Part shown: positions 38,701 to 48,732 of the stretch, piece after piece
Position numbering within the stretch: position 1 is the first letter of the stretch
Layout of the letters: every line of letters starts with the position of its first letter
Assembly (NCBI GenBank): GCA_964030475.1
Contig: CAXIPT010000002.1
Span: forward strand, 13,567,169-13,631,168
Reading direction: 5' to 3'
DNA: 64,000 bases
Source of the DNA: Tethya wilhelma
Lineage: Eukaryota > Porifera > Demospongiae > Tethyida > Tethyidae
Program-made: the position numbers and the translations under genes
Notes under the pieces: generated by a model
What the model was told of the DNA's origin: nothing
What the model saw: only the letters and a program-made list of their open reading frames with translations
The model's database searches: none

Positions 38701-40047
38701 TTTCATGTGCCAGCATTCGTAGAGGGGCACAATAGATAGCATTTTTGGCTGACAAGAATCGTTGGAAGGCAGCATGAGTCTTGCCTGAATTGGTAGGACC
38801 AGCATGATAGATCAGCTTCCTACGTACTGAACCACCTGAGGGAAACCTGTGAGCACATGAGGATACAACATCAGAGAAGAGTTAGCACAAATACTTTATG
38901 AATAATAAGTAAAATCATGTGATTCCAGTGTCATATGTAAGTGCAATTAATACAAACTATATTATACCACAAATGATTACCAAGCTACAGGCGATGAAAG
39001 TTCACTGATTCTCATTAACTCTTGTAACGGACCAGCAAGTTCAAACGTTTCACAAGATAGCTCCAGAAAAAATGGTATCAGATCATCTAGGTGTCCTAAC
39101 AAGACAAAATGAATAGGCAGCTTTCTTTTAAAGCAAAAACTCAAATTGCTCTACATACGTACCTGGACCATTAATTATACTTTTAACTGTATCAAATAGT
39201 AGTCTGTTATATTTCTTTAAATCTTCCTTATTGACAAGAACAGCACAGAAGTTCTTAATGGCTTTCTTATACAAGGAACCTTAAATGAAAGGAAAGGCAT
39301 AAAAGTTTACAAACACACTACCACATAGCAGGAAAGTTTCACGGTATTAAAATTCATGGATGTCTCTAGTTGCGGTTTAACTTTCGCAGATGAGCTGTGC
39401 CAGCCGATACGTATATACAATCTGGAAAATTTTGTGGATAAAAACTTTCGCAGATGGATTGTGATCAGCAAAAACCACGAAAGTTAAACCTTGCAAACTT
39501 TCCCGCTATACAGTATATCTTTCATCATACCTTCCAGTTTATATTCTTGTGCTAATATTCGTGTATTCCCACTACTAGCAAAGGAGGAAATTAGCTTCTT
39601 GACCAATGACTGATAAGTTTTTTTTGTCTTGAATTGTTCAGGATCTTCCACATAGCCAGGGCTATCCTCAGCAACATAACAGTCATAATCAAACTGATCC
39701 TCGTCACTTGGATCGAACTCCCACTGTCTCAAATCATCACGATCAGACTCATCTACACCTACCGCAACCTCCTCACATTCTAAATCATTCCCACTGGTAA
39801 GTTTATCAGATATAAAGCGACCTTGCTGGATAAGGGTTTGACTCTGAGGTCTACAACTTCTTTCGCATACAATTGAGGTATAGCACCATTTGTGTACTAA
39901 CCGATTTTGTGACGACCGTGGTACTACTGTTTTCCTACCAAATGAAGGGGATGTATGGATATGACAAACTGCATGGAGAAGGAACTTAGATGATAATACC
40001 TGATTAGACCTTAATAATTGGGTAGTGTAGTGTGGATATATTCTCAT
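29417..40047 (-). CDS. SUPV3L1: ATP-dependent RNA helicase SUV3, mitochondrial
   Basis: Minus-strand exons align in order with human SUPV3L1, the mitochondrial degradosome helicase. Exon 1 (from 40047) encodes a basic, Arg-containing N-terminus ([17 protein letters not shown]), plausible as a mitochondrial presequence. Later exons hold [15 protein letters not shown] (Walker A, 38.8 kb), [12 protein letters not shown] (DExH-type box, 37.95 kb), [15 protein letters not shown] (37.7 kb), [12 protein letters not shown] with [10 protein letters not shown] (37.4 kb), [14 protein letters not shown] (37.15 kb), [12 protein letters not shown] (motif VI, 31.1 kb), [10 protein letters not shown] (30.4 kb) and ILDVYLWLR (29.95 kb). 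A final exon [20 protein letters not shown] ends at 29417. The intron between GMGLNL and NIRRMVF is about 6 kb and contains two collagen genes. Confidence 0.95.
29742..29771. repeat. (GT)n microsatellite
   Basis: GT run of about 30 bp in an intron near the 3' end of SUPV3L1. Confidence 0.95.
31641..33110 (-). CDS. Transmembrane collagen A (intronless, 489 aa)
   Basis: A single uninterrupted frame from ATG to stop. Residues 1-15 are a short basic cytoplasmic tail. About 16-40 form a membrane helix (type II orientation). About 41-86 form a polar stalk. RRKR at 87-90 is a likely furin site. CPCTC (97-101) is a probable disulfide or trimerisation knot. About 103-478 are Gly-X-Y triplets with a few breaks (for example GVGMKG), and the end is [10 protein letters not shown]. 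The plan resembles membrane or shed collagens such as types XIII/XXIII/XXV and nematode cuticle collagens. Lies on the same strand inside an SUPV3L1 intron. The last 234 residues are identical to those of collagen B. Confidence 0.93.
   Translation of the reverse strand: MKGTQTTKKKMDVKDYALVMLIVLLFGLISLIGGLGYTVFKLKADFAKMQSDMEYQDKELASLEIKFQQSADSALYYVNRDAYYETRRKREEEVFVCPCTCPRGEPGDNGTDGPPGIQGPPGPPGPPGPAGPTGPAGIIGRKGIPGTIGPIGPDGEKGEKGDIGVGMKGEMGSKGDRGDLGMKGEIGVTGEKGDSGQKGDIGPMGLVGQKGEKGDIGRDGLQGPQGLDGRKGIPGNQGVTGPTGPMGQKGDMGEKGDTGSKGEQGEIGPRGFNGTDGDKGHPGPPGPSGPVGAPGGPGPRGPTGMTGIVGRPGEAGDVGLPGTDGIDGRHGSPGKPGARGVTGPRGPPGIVGPKGDIGVTGEGGPRGVRGAIGGTGVPGAIGDPGSRGPIGIPGGPGPRGEAGDPGERGSKGDIGPRGVPGATGAPGAAGEQGMSGLPGIAGRDGVGSPGQKGDPGPQGEPGIPGDPGASGLRGPIGQPGECNCPTGKE
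33759..35450 (-). CDS. Transmembrane collagen B (intronless, 563 aa)
   Basis: Paralogue of collagen A, 649 bp upstream on the same strand. It has a short N-terminal tail, a membrane helix at about residues 9-34, a stalk, RRKR at 80-83, CPCTC at 90-94, then a longer Gly-X-Y domain to the same [10 protein letters not shown] end. The N-terminal 95 residues are similar but clearly diverged from A (for example [14 protein letters not shown] versus [14 protein letters not shown]). The middle collagen region differs in sequence and is longer. The last 234 residues are identical. Probably a cell-surface or shed extracellular matrix collagen. Transcription could be independent of the host SUPV3L1 gene, but no promoter element was identified. 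Confidence 0.93.
   Translation of the reverse strand: MAKMDFKDYGMVFLIIVSIGFISLIGGLSYTVFKLKADVSKLQSDNEYYDKELASLEIKFQQSADSALYYVNRDAYYETRRKREDEVFVCPCTCPRGFPGDNGTDGEPGPPGPQGPPGPPGERGREGPTGPAGVIGRKGVPGTPGIPGPKGDDGRQGPPGTGDPGPVGTPGPKGDVGPIGNTGAMGEKGERGDDGSDGIQGPVGPPGRKGFIGVDGPPGPQGIKGEVGPEGPPGEKGDIGDDGPPGPPGGDGPVGPQGQKGEIGRDGPLGPPGLDGRKGIPGNQGVVGPEGRPGPKGDQGEKGDIGPIGIVGPLGPQGDPGQKGEMGEIGDTGSKGEQGEIGPRGFNGTDGDKGHPGPPGPSGPVGAPGGPGPRGPTGMTGIVGRPGEAGDVGLPGTDGIDGRHGSPGKPGARGVTGPRGPPGIVGPKGDIGVTGEGGPRGVRGAIGGTGVPGAIGDPGSRGPIGIPGGPGPRGEAGDPGERGSKGDIGPRGVPGATGAPGAAGEQGMSGLPGIAGRDGVGSPGQKGDPGPQGEPGIPGDPGASGLRGPIGQPGECNCPTGKE
35721..35795 (+). repeat. tRNA-derived SINE-like sequence
   Basis: An A-box-like tagctcagtagtaaaagc is followed by a B-box-like aggattcgaatcc with tRNA spacing. 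It is too diverged for a functional tRNA and is read as a SINE head. Confidence 0.55.
36350..36472. mobile_element. Fold-back MITE, diverged copy
   Basis: Imperfect inverted ends, gctcctttgctgagtcagca and the complement of tgctgagttggcaaaggggc. It belongs to the same family as the near-perfect element at 58110-58260. Confidence 0.6.
36488..36560 (+). repeat. tRNA-derived SINE-like sequence
   Basis: tggtttagtgatataagag (A-box-like) and ttggactcaaatccc (B-box-like) are separated by tRNA-like spacing. Similar in style to the sequence at 35.7 kb. Confidence 0.45.
39326..39509. mobile_element. MITE with TAGCRGGAAAGTTT ends
   Basis: Ends tagcaggaaagttt (39326) and the complement of aaactttcccgcta (39496-39509) form inverted repeats. 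Two internal copies of aactttcgcagatg occur. Lies in an SUPV3L1 intron directly 3' of exon 1. Confidence 0.6.
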
Positions 40048-40412
40048 CAGTACCTGAACAAAGTGAAGGTCTAATCTTCAAAGTACGGAGCCTAGAGAAA
40101 CTGCGGGCGAAAAACATCAGCAGGTAGCAAGCATACGCAGTATCAATCAACACAAACGGTCAGACACACAACTTCAATGCATAGCAACTGCTCGACCATA
40201 GGCTGTACACTAATTATTGCACATCAACAACACGGCCACGTGGGCCAAAAGTGCTCATTGCATTCGCGCGAATATTTTCCTTTACTGCGAACATAGATAA
40301 TATAGACTATGCTGCGAAGAGGGGAAGCTTGCTTCCAATGGTGTAATGAACTCAACACAATTGTACATACCCAAAAAGACAAAATTAAAGTAGAACAATA
40401 ATACTAGGACTG

Positions 40413-41831
40413 TTAGACATGGAGAGATTGGTCTGGTGATGCTGGATGTGCTGTTGCATATGCTGCAGCCTCATCAGCTGTTCCCGTGCACAGCTCACAG
40501 CACCGGATACCATGACTAGATGGCTTTAAGGTTACACCTGGCATCACATAAACATCAGGGCTAGGCGCGTTGATACCAGCATAGAAATGAAAGCCTTGAG
40601 ACACTGTATTTCCAACTGTACATGAGGTGATGGACTTTTCTGTGGTTGTACAGTTACAAGGATAAGTTGTAAGTGAAGACAGCTTCTGGACAACTGAAGT
40701 AATATTTGCACTGCTGGCTTTCTTATTGACTGCAATTGATTCCGTATTTTTGCTGATTGCTAGACTATTTGCAGAGATGTTGGCCTTCAATTTGATAGTA
40801 CTTGCATTGTTGGTGAGCACTTGTTTCTGGATGCCAATCACAGTGTGGTTGACACTCAACAGTCCAGTCTGAATGCCGAGTATCTTCTGCTCTGCCTCAT
40901 TCAGGGCTTTGATGGCTGCTGCATAGCACTCCACTGGTGTACCACAAGGATCATCCGTCAATTTTTTCATTCCTTGGCCAGCAGCATGGAGACTGCGTTT
41001 TTTGGTCACGATTTTCTTCCAGGTGTTGTACTGCACCCCCCACCACAGCCACTCCTTGGACAATGTATCTTCGAATGCAGGGGCATTGGCTGTTTCACCA
41101 ATACAATAGTACTCTGCAGCATAGAGCTGACCCTGGGCATATGTATACAAAATGCCACCTGGCCCTTCTATTGGTGTGGTTGGAGTGATTTTGTTAAGCA
41201 GTGTACACTCCTTTTGGTAGCTATAGAGCTCGATATCTGTAAGATCTTCCAAGGACATTGATATTTTATAACCCAGGCTACGCCAGCAAGCCGAGAATCG
41301 ATAAAGTGGATCCAGTGATTTAAGCAGTTTATAAATCCCATTCTGAATCTGTTTGGCACCCCCAGCCTCCATGCATTGGCCTTTCTTCACAATCTGGTTG
41401 ATTTCAGCCAAGAGCCTAGATGCATCCTGATAGAAAGTGTCCACAACTTGCTCCATGGCACTGGTAGCCTTGCTGATAATCACCTCTACATCATGAGTCA
41501 CATTGCCGGCTAGAGCATTAGCAGTTTGTGCAGCGTCTTGAATTATTGTCTCTATGGCACTCTCGATGTGATCAATGGTCTCGTTGACATCTTTATCAAC
41601 CTTGTCAATACCAGCGTTAACTGCCGCTTCTACTTTGTCAAGTAGAGGTATGATGTCTTGGTCAAATACGTAATCCATGGCCTTCTCAAATGCCTGTGCT
41701 GCTTTATCAATCAACTGTGAACCTACACTCTCAATAGAACTCTCCACTTTGCATTTGAGATCAAAGAAAGAACACCCTTGTACACAGGTTGCTAACAGCA
41801 CCATGACACACAAAACACGCACAGTAGCCAT
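40413..41831 (-). CDS. Secreted protein of unknown family (472 aa, intronless)
   Basis: One uninterrupted frame. Residues 1-20 form a signal peptide (MATVRVLCVMVLLATCVQGC). Residues about 25-155 are an alpha-helical, low-Pro, low-Gly region with repeated amphipathic patterns (NAGIDKVDKDVNETIDHIES; DVEVIISKATSAMEQVV), suggesting a helical bundle or coiled coil. A Cys-containing middle follows (QCMEAGG, FSACWRSLG, KECTLLNK, EYYCIGE). Several N-glycosylation sequons are present (NET, NVT, NHT, NAS, NIS, NIT, NCT). The C-terminal part has paired cysteines (PCNCTTTE; IRCCELCTG). I recognise no domain. It is probably extracellular and lineage-specific. It lies 365 bp upstream of the SUPV3L1 start, on the same strand. 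Confidence 0.8.
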   Translation of the reverse strand: MATVRVLCVMVLLATCVQGCSFFDLKCKVESSIESVGSQLIDKAAQAFEKAMDYVFDQDIIPLLDKVEAAVNAGIDKVDKDVNETIDHIESAIETIIQDAAQTANALAGNVTHDVEVIISKATSAMEQVVDTFYQDASRLLAEINQIVKKGQCMEAGGAKQIQNGIYKLLKSLDPLYRFSACWRSLGYKISMSLEDLTDIELYSYQKECTLLNKITPTTPIEGPGGILYTYAQGQLYAAEYYCIGETANAPAFEDTLSKEWLWWGVQYNTWKKIVTKKRSLHAAGQGMKKLTDDPCGTPVECYAAAIKALNEAEQKILGIQTGLLSVNHTVIGIQKQVLTNNASTIKLKANISANSLAISKNTESIAVNKKASSANITSVVQKLSSLTTYPCNCTTTEKSITSCTVGNTVSQGFHFYAGINAPSPDVYVMPGVTLKPSSHGIRCCELCTGTADEAAAYATAHPASPDQSLHV

Positions 41832-43568
41832 TTTGCAGCTGCTCTCTGTAACTGTGTAAGAACGGAGAATTTTGAAATAGTAAACAACTAGCTATGTAAA
41901 TACTCAACAATAACAATATTCACATATATAGAACTAACCTGAACTAACCTATGAGCTAATGAAAGCACTCAGTACTAATAGTTATGCAACACATCATGAA
42001 TCTTTTATATAAAATTATGTATCAATTTTTCTGAGGGGGGTGGGGCCTGGAAATGACACTTACACTCCCTAGAAGCACTGTTGGGCCAAAAAATTTTACA
42101 TGGGAGTATATATTGTTAACTAAAATTCCCAGTACAAATATTGGACAGTAATTTCTCAGCCAGTACAAGTATAATATTTAGTTCATTGATTGGCCAATCA
42201 TGCATTGAACTAAACATTATAATTATTGGGTGTCCACCATAGATCGATCAGTGTTCTGAAACAGTGAAATGCGACTAGCTTGATAGATATAACTCTAGTA
42301 CTATAATTATTATTGTAATTTTGTTTTCTTGGCATTATTACATGTATGTGAAGTCTGCATGGTTGGGCTTAGCTAAGAAAGCTTACTTCATGGCTCATTT
42401 CTCCCATTAATCTCTGCTTTGCAGTTCTCAAGAGCTATACACATTGGAGTAAATCAGAGAGGAGGCTGTATGCAGAAGAAGAGCAGAAAAAGATCATGAC
42501 TGTTAGCCTTGTTTCTACTTCATTGTTAGCCTCATTCCTGGGCCTGGGAACAAGGCTATTACACTGCATTCTACTGACAACAGTAACTCTTGTACAGAAG
42601 CAGCATATTTATGACTACATATATACCCTAACAGAGGGGTAGGAAGCTATTAAAAAGTGGGGGTGCATGAATTTAGTACAAAAGTTGTTTAATTATTAAT
42701 TAATATTTATGAAAGCATTCAACCAACTATATACAGTTACAAAATTAAAAAGAGCCAAATTGTTTATTTCTCTAATATCTGTGGAATGAAACACCACAGG
42801 TGACAGCCTAACTTTGTCAAGCCTGACAATGAGCAAGTGAAAAAATTATTCAAAATTCTTATAAATAGATTCAATGCCTCGAAAAAGTGGGGGTGCAATG
42901 CACCCCCAACTAAAAAAGTAGGGGTGCACCTGCACCCCTTGCACCCCCTGTTCCTACCTCTCTGCCTAAGCATTTGCTGTGGAAACATAGATAAAGGAAA
43001 GCAGTCTAAGTCATGCATTGCAATGTTACCTCTAATGATTCTCAATTCACGATATCTCATAGTGACGACCGCTCTCAGTCTAATGTCACCATCACTGCTG
43101 ATCACAAAATGTTCAACCTTTACTAGTGCAAGAATTCCACGGGCAGTCTCTTTACATCATTATGATTATATTGGGGGTTGTTCATGGCATCAGTGGCTGG
43201 AATGAGAGGGGCCGTGTCATCAGTGAGTGGAACAAGAGGGGAGTTATAATTTTCTTGTCCTATTGGTTGTTCGTCTAGAAGAATGGATTAATAATTAGGT
43301 TCTTCATCAATGCATATTATGACTGACTTATACTGACCAATTGAAGCAAGACCAAGAATGGTACTTTTGTAGTGATGCTCTTCAACAAAGGATCTGGCGT
43401 GCCGGCTCGGCTGTTCTACCTAATTAATGCACATCAATAGCCACGTGGGTTCAAAGGAACGGCGTGAGCAGAAACAGAAAATTGGCAACCAGTCAGTGCA
43501 GTACAGTGAGTGGTTGCTCGATAATGTTTCACCATGATTGTGAATGCCTTCTGTACCAATATACTTAG
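41832..43568. other. Intergenic region with one TIR element
   Basis: Divergent upstream region between the secreted-protein gene and TIMM8. It contains the hAT-like MITE at 42632-42964 and a remnant (about 42510-42560) of the CCTGGGAACAAGGCT fold-back family. No gene was recognised. Confidence 0.5.
42632..42964. mobile_element. hAT-like MITE, 333 bp
   Basis: The ends CAGAGGGGTAGGAA (42632) and the complement of ttcctacctctctg (ending 42964) are inverted repeats with one mismatch. Subterminal gggggtgca motifs occur at both ends. CCTAA lies next to each end, a partial target duplication. No coding capacity. Confidence 0.65.
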
Positions 43569-43838
43569 ATGTCTTTTGGCAGTGGAGGCTCGTCTAGTGG
43601 TGCTGGGGGTGATGTAGACCCTGAATTACAACGGTTCCTTGAGATGGAATCTCAAAAGGCTCGTTTTCAAGCCAATGTGCATACATTTACAGACATTTGT
43701 TGGGAGAAATGCATGCCTGATAAAGTCGGAACACGTATGGAAAAGAAGACAGAACAATGCTTCTCAAATTGTGTTGAAAGGTTTATAGACACTACTAACT
43801 TTGTTGTCAAGAACTTGGAAAGTATGAGGAAACACTAG
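43569..43838 (+). CDS. TIMM8: Mitochondrial import chaperone Tim8
   Basis: An intronless 89-residue frame. The twin CX3C motifs CWEKC and CFSNC, plus the context NCVERFIDTTNFV, match Tim8 (human TIMM8A/B). With Tim13 it escorts hydrophobic precursors across the mitochondrial intermembrane space. The N-terminus has a Gly/Ser-rich extension (SFGSGGSSSGAGG) before the conserved ELQRFLEMESQKA helix. The length is normal for the family. Confidence 0.95.
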   Translation: MSFGSGGSSSGAGGDVDPELQRFLEMESQKARFQANVHTFTDICWEKCMPDKVGTRMEKKTEQCFSNCVERFIDTTNFVVKNLESMRKH

Positions 43839-44068
43839 TACTGATTTGCTGGGCAAATTATCAGTGATAACGGCATTTCTAATTTAGTAATTATGTCAAA
43901 GCTAAAATATTGTCAGGACATAATATAATGGAGTACTCTCTCTGGGTCCACCCGTTCAACGCCAGAGCTTGCGCGCATGCCGTGGCGTAGGTAAAGGTCG
44001 TTAGACACATAACTGCGGCATATTTTTTTGCAAATTGAATCCTAATCTGAAATTCTGAAAGATTTAAA

Positions 44069-45227
44069 CTAGTTTCTTGGCCTCAAAGAAGCTCTTAAGA
44101 TGCCTCATCTGCCAAATGCCCATTAGAATGAGAACAATAGTCTGTCCAAGAGACCACCACAACACACGAGCATTGGTGCTGTCACTAACTTGTCGGAAAC
44201 GCTCCTCACGAACCTAAAACCAACACAGAGCTGCAGTAAATCATAGCAGATAGGATTCGGGCTACTTACCCTTTGGTACGCTTGCTCCTTGGTGATCTGT
44301 TCAATCTGATCCAGCAACTGTCGCACTCTCAATTGGAGTTCATTGAGCTTCTCCTTAGCAGCTATTTGAGCGTAATCCACAGCATGTTCACCAATGGATA
44401 TATCCAAGTGGACTCTCTGTACAGATTAGGTACACCATGTGAACTACATACACACAATATACAAGAGAGAAGCAAGAAAGAGTACTTACAAGTCTATTTC
44501 CTCCAAACCATCGTGTGCTGTTAGTGCCAACACAAATGGTATGCTCTCCAGACTCATGGGAAGTAAAGGTAAACCTTCCCTCTGCAGCATAGTGTCTTGA
44601 TAACATGACCTTGTCATTAGGATTCTTTATCTGAAAAGTTATTTAATGGTAAATTAGCACCAGTGCTTGATATACATAATTGAATAATTGACTATGATAG
44701 TGGAGCAATTATAGAGCGGGTGCAATTACGTAAAATGAGCCACTTCCATATGGCAAAAATGTACAGAGCAATACGGAGAAACGAGCAGCTGTCATTTACT
44801 TCCGTATGGCAAAAATAACTATTTCTAGTATCACTCAAAATACTTCTGGTTTTTGATGACGTTGATTGCACCCGCTCTATACCTGCTAATCCTTGAAAAC
44901 ACATGCAAAGCACAAAATCTGCACCATTCAATCTACAACATACCTCAACATGCATTCCAATACCAGGACTTGAGGGCAACCATTGCTGTCTTCCACTATC
45001 ATACAACTGGGTTTTGTATTTACCTGTTTCATGTGTGCAAAACAAGCATAATATTAGTGTGCATTAAATAGAAAAATACAATAAAACTTATACTCACCAA
45101 CTATCATAGTTTCAGCAGGAACTTCTTCGATAAAACACTTCTGTTCTGTTTCTGAGATGTGAAAGTAGAGTCCATGGCTTGAGCAAACAAGCACAGTAAA
45201 CAGCAGAAAACCAAGTAGATGGTCCAT
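44069..45227 (-). CDS. TMED9: p24 cargo receptor, TMED9/TMED4 type
   Basis: Five exons on the minus strand encode about 215 residues. Order: signal peptide [23 protein letters not shown] domain ([18 protein letters not shown], then [17 protein letters not shown] with the second cysteine); a coiled coil ([20 protein letters not shown]); a membrane helix ([17 protein letters not shown]); and cytosolic tail [15 protein letters not shown]. The FF plus KK tail is the COPII/COPI sorting signal and matches the p24-alpha group. It cycles between ER and Golgi carrying cargo. I chose the ATG at 45227, which begins a clean signal peptide. A further in-frame ATG lies 30 bp upstream. Head-to-head with CK1 alpha. 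Confidence 0.95.
44710..44881. mobile_element. MITE, 172 bp, in TMED9 intron
   Basis: Perfect 17-bp inverted ends: tatagagcgggtgcaat (44710-44726) and attgcacccgctctata (44865-44881). The outermost TA may be the target duplication. No coding capacity. Confidence 0.8.
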
Positions 45228-45586
45228 GTTGTGTACGTATGACGTGGCATGCGACAAGTATCACATGACTTGAAAGATTCTGATAGCCACACCCTGTGTC
45301 TACGTCTGCCGATCGATTGTCGAGTTGAACATCCCATTTTCTTCCCAAAGTTGATATCAAGAGAAGCAGCCTCTCTAAACTTCCAGAAAGTCACCCGGTC
45401 GAGGTTTGACTACCAGTTGAGAGAGCGAAAACCCCCTTCAGAATAGCCGTACCCGACAAACAAGACGCCATTCATAAATTTGTCAACGGAACAGCTGTAC
45501 AACAGCGACGCTATATGTCGGAGATTACTTGTTCAAGCACGTTAGAAAGTCTGTCTCTCTTTATTTATTAAGCCTGAAAAGAGACT
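45228..45586. promoter_or_regulatory. Bidirectional promoter region, TMED9 / CSNK1A1
   Basis: There are 359 bp between divergent start codons with no intervening gene. Promoter role inferred from layout. Confidence 0.45.
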
Positions 45587-47537
45587 ATGGCTAGTAAGAC
45601 TAGTGATAGCAAGTCAGAATTCAAAGTTGGTGGTCGATATCGTCTTGTGAGGAAAATAGGCAGTGGAAGTTTTGGGGATATTTACTTGGGAGTAAACCTC
45701 ACTAATGGAGAGGTGAGTTGTTGCATCAATTCTATAATGTAGTATGTACATTCACAATAGTAGCAGAATTTTGGGTAAAGGTGTTGTACACTTCGTAATA
45801 AACTGGCAAGTATATAAATCGCTTAGTAAACATACGACTTCAGTTTGTGTCAAGTCCATGTGTGCTCATCACTGTATGCGGATGTGTAGCTTGAGCCTCG
45901 GGTCACTTGTGTTGTGGTTCAGGTAATGGTTTCTCTTGGTTTGTTTGTGCTGGGTGACAAACTGTTCTACTTTGTGGTCAGTCCAGTGTGTGGGTGTGTG
46001 CATGTGTGTGTGTTTGTATACAGGAGATAATGGTCTGTATTGTGGACATGAGCTTGGTGTTTGTATACAGCGTCGACTTGTTTTGAGAAGATGTTGCTGG
46101 TATAAACATGACATCACAAACACACTGGACTATTTATGGAAAGAACAATGTCAAAGTTTATTCCCTGGCAATGACCTTCCTGGCCAGCCAATGGTGGCTG
46201 TCTAGCCTTAGGAGTGTGGTCCAGAGACCATTCAATAGGGTTCCCACTAAGGGGGAAATTTTACTTCTCTTTCCTCTACGTTGCCTTTTCACTCTTCTCC
46301 TGTTGATCCTCTTTCTCTCGTCAGCTGCTAGTGGTAGATTCACTGATTGTTAAGTGGCGCACACTTCCACAAGTGGCCAAGTGTGGCTCAATCAATACTG
46401 GCTCCAATTGGCATGGCCTGGAATATTCTTAATTATCAGTTAGTGCACCTCTATAGTGAGATTTGATTAGACGTAAATCTGTGTTCCGTGTACATGTGTA
46501 CCTAGTGTGGAACTTCGTTAACGTGTAAGTTTCTCACAGTGTGATATGTAGTGTATTGCGGTCACTGTGCACTTTTCCATAGCATGCTTAATTGTCCCTA
46601 ATGTGCAAATCCTTACGCTGGGCTCCGTCTGTAGATATGTACGTATGTATAAGTACTGTGTGTGTTGTGTGTGTGTGTGTGTAAGGTCTTGTTAGTGTGA
46701 CTTGGGTTGTCCTGAAGCAACAATCTGAGTGTATTTTGAAACATGAGTAAAGGTTTGTTTTCGATTGTTGTAATCTGTCACTGGGTTTATTATTCCATTT
46801 TTCAACATGTGTCTGGCATCGATGATGAATTGGTAGTCATCTTGGAATACAAATCATTTAAGGAATGTTGCTCATTCCACTGCAATCTCACTCTGTACAT
46901 GAATTGTGTGTAGTTATACCTACATAAGAATTAAAGAGAACTTGATCAGCTAAGTATTTTCTGATTATTGTCTTTAAAATAGCTACAAGTTAGAGGGTGT
47001 GATGAACTGGGAATGTGAAACAGAGGTTGCTACACATAGGTGATACAAGAATGCTCTTGGTGGATGCTATAGGGGAGGGGGGTTGGCATTTTTCACTCTT
47101 GTAGCAATGTATTACCGTCCATCATGACCTACATGTATGGCATGTAATGAGTGCCATTAGAGCAGACTGATGGGTGTGACTATGAAAGAACATGTACAAA
47201 CAAGTGTGTGCTTTGTTTGGAATATCTAAAGTAGTGTTTACAGTCCCATTACAAGTTCAAGGTCAGACTTCAGGTTTAACCTTCCCACATTTCAAAGAGG
47301 TGGGCCCCCACTATTGTTTTGGTAGTTCATTGACAGTTCATGATAGTCATGGATGTTTGAGGGTGACTTCTCCCAGTGCTAAGTCACAGGATTTTCCAAT
47401 GGTCCATAGATTGTTAAAGGAGGTGCCTTATGAATGTCTGTGGCTAGAGATCATGATCTCAGAGCTGAGGGGGAGAGAATGGACTTCCTTGACTAGCTAA
47501 TGAATTAATTTGGTAATTGAACCAGCCAGGTGCACCC

Positions 47538-47581
<44 letters not shown>

Positions 47582-48660
47582 TAGCTGTGAAGCTGGAATC
47601 CCATAAAGCGAGGCACCCTCAACTCCTCTACGAGTCCAAGCTCTATCGAATTCTTCAGGGAGGTGTTGGCATCCCACACATAAAGTAAGCCTATTGTCTC
47701 TTATGAGTGTACCAGGCTATGGTGATACAGTATATGCCCCATTACTGTCAGCTTTTAGCTTCATAGATTTTGCAAACTAAGTTACTATGATGGTTAACAT
47801 GTATGGCTCACTAGAATTAAGTTAGCTTCCTCTGGTATTGCTGTGTTTCTGTTACTAATGTGAAACAGCTTGTGTTTCCAGTAGATATCACAACCTTGTC
47901 CTCTGTTTGACTCTTTGAAGAGGTTATGCTTAGCTGTACCATGATGTCCGCAAAATGTTTATTAAGTTTTGGTGATGTCATCGCCAACACAACTAATTGA
48001 TGTGGTGAAACTTTAAAAAAATCCACTAATTCCCAAACACTAAACTGACAATGATGATACTAGGAAAGAAGCATTTGAGGGAAATATGTTGGAGCATGGG
48101 TGAATATGAAACCAGTGCCAACACACACAGTCCTGGTCAACTAGCACTGCCATGGCAATATAAATGAAGTACTACAGTGTCTCATGGACCCACCTGATCA
48201 GCCAGCATGAGGACTGTCTTCATTGTGAACCTTCTTGAACAGAAGTTGAACAGATCCTCCAGACTTGGTCCCAACAGGTCCATCACTAGCACGTTGTAGT
48301 CTTTCTCAGGTCCATACCACCTGTAGGAGAGAGGTGGTAAACACAGGTGAATTGAGAAGGCAGTCGTATATCACACACTGCCTCTTTGATGAGCTTCTTC
48401 AAAACAGTATTATGTGTTCTAGTGTAAGGCTAGATGTCATTGGAGAAGAATGTGCACTAATGGCAGTTGGGAATGCTAGAGGCAGTGGTGGTTGGAGTGA
48501 GATCAGGGATCATAGTGGAACTAAAACTGACAGGGTCATTGTTTTTTTTTTGGCTTAATTTTGAGGCACTCAATTTTCATGTAAGAGGATAATGGCTTTA
48601 CTTTCAAGTGGATGGCTATTATCTAGAAATTTAAGTCCCTATGGGAGTTTCCGCACACAT

Positions 48661-48732
<72 letters not shown>

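Noticed and set aside
40821..41261. 146-codon + strand frame opposite the secreted orphan
   Set aside because: It has no domain and overlaps a much longer minus-strand frame with a signal peptide.
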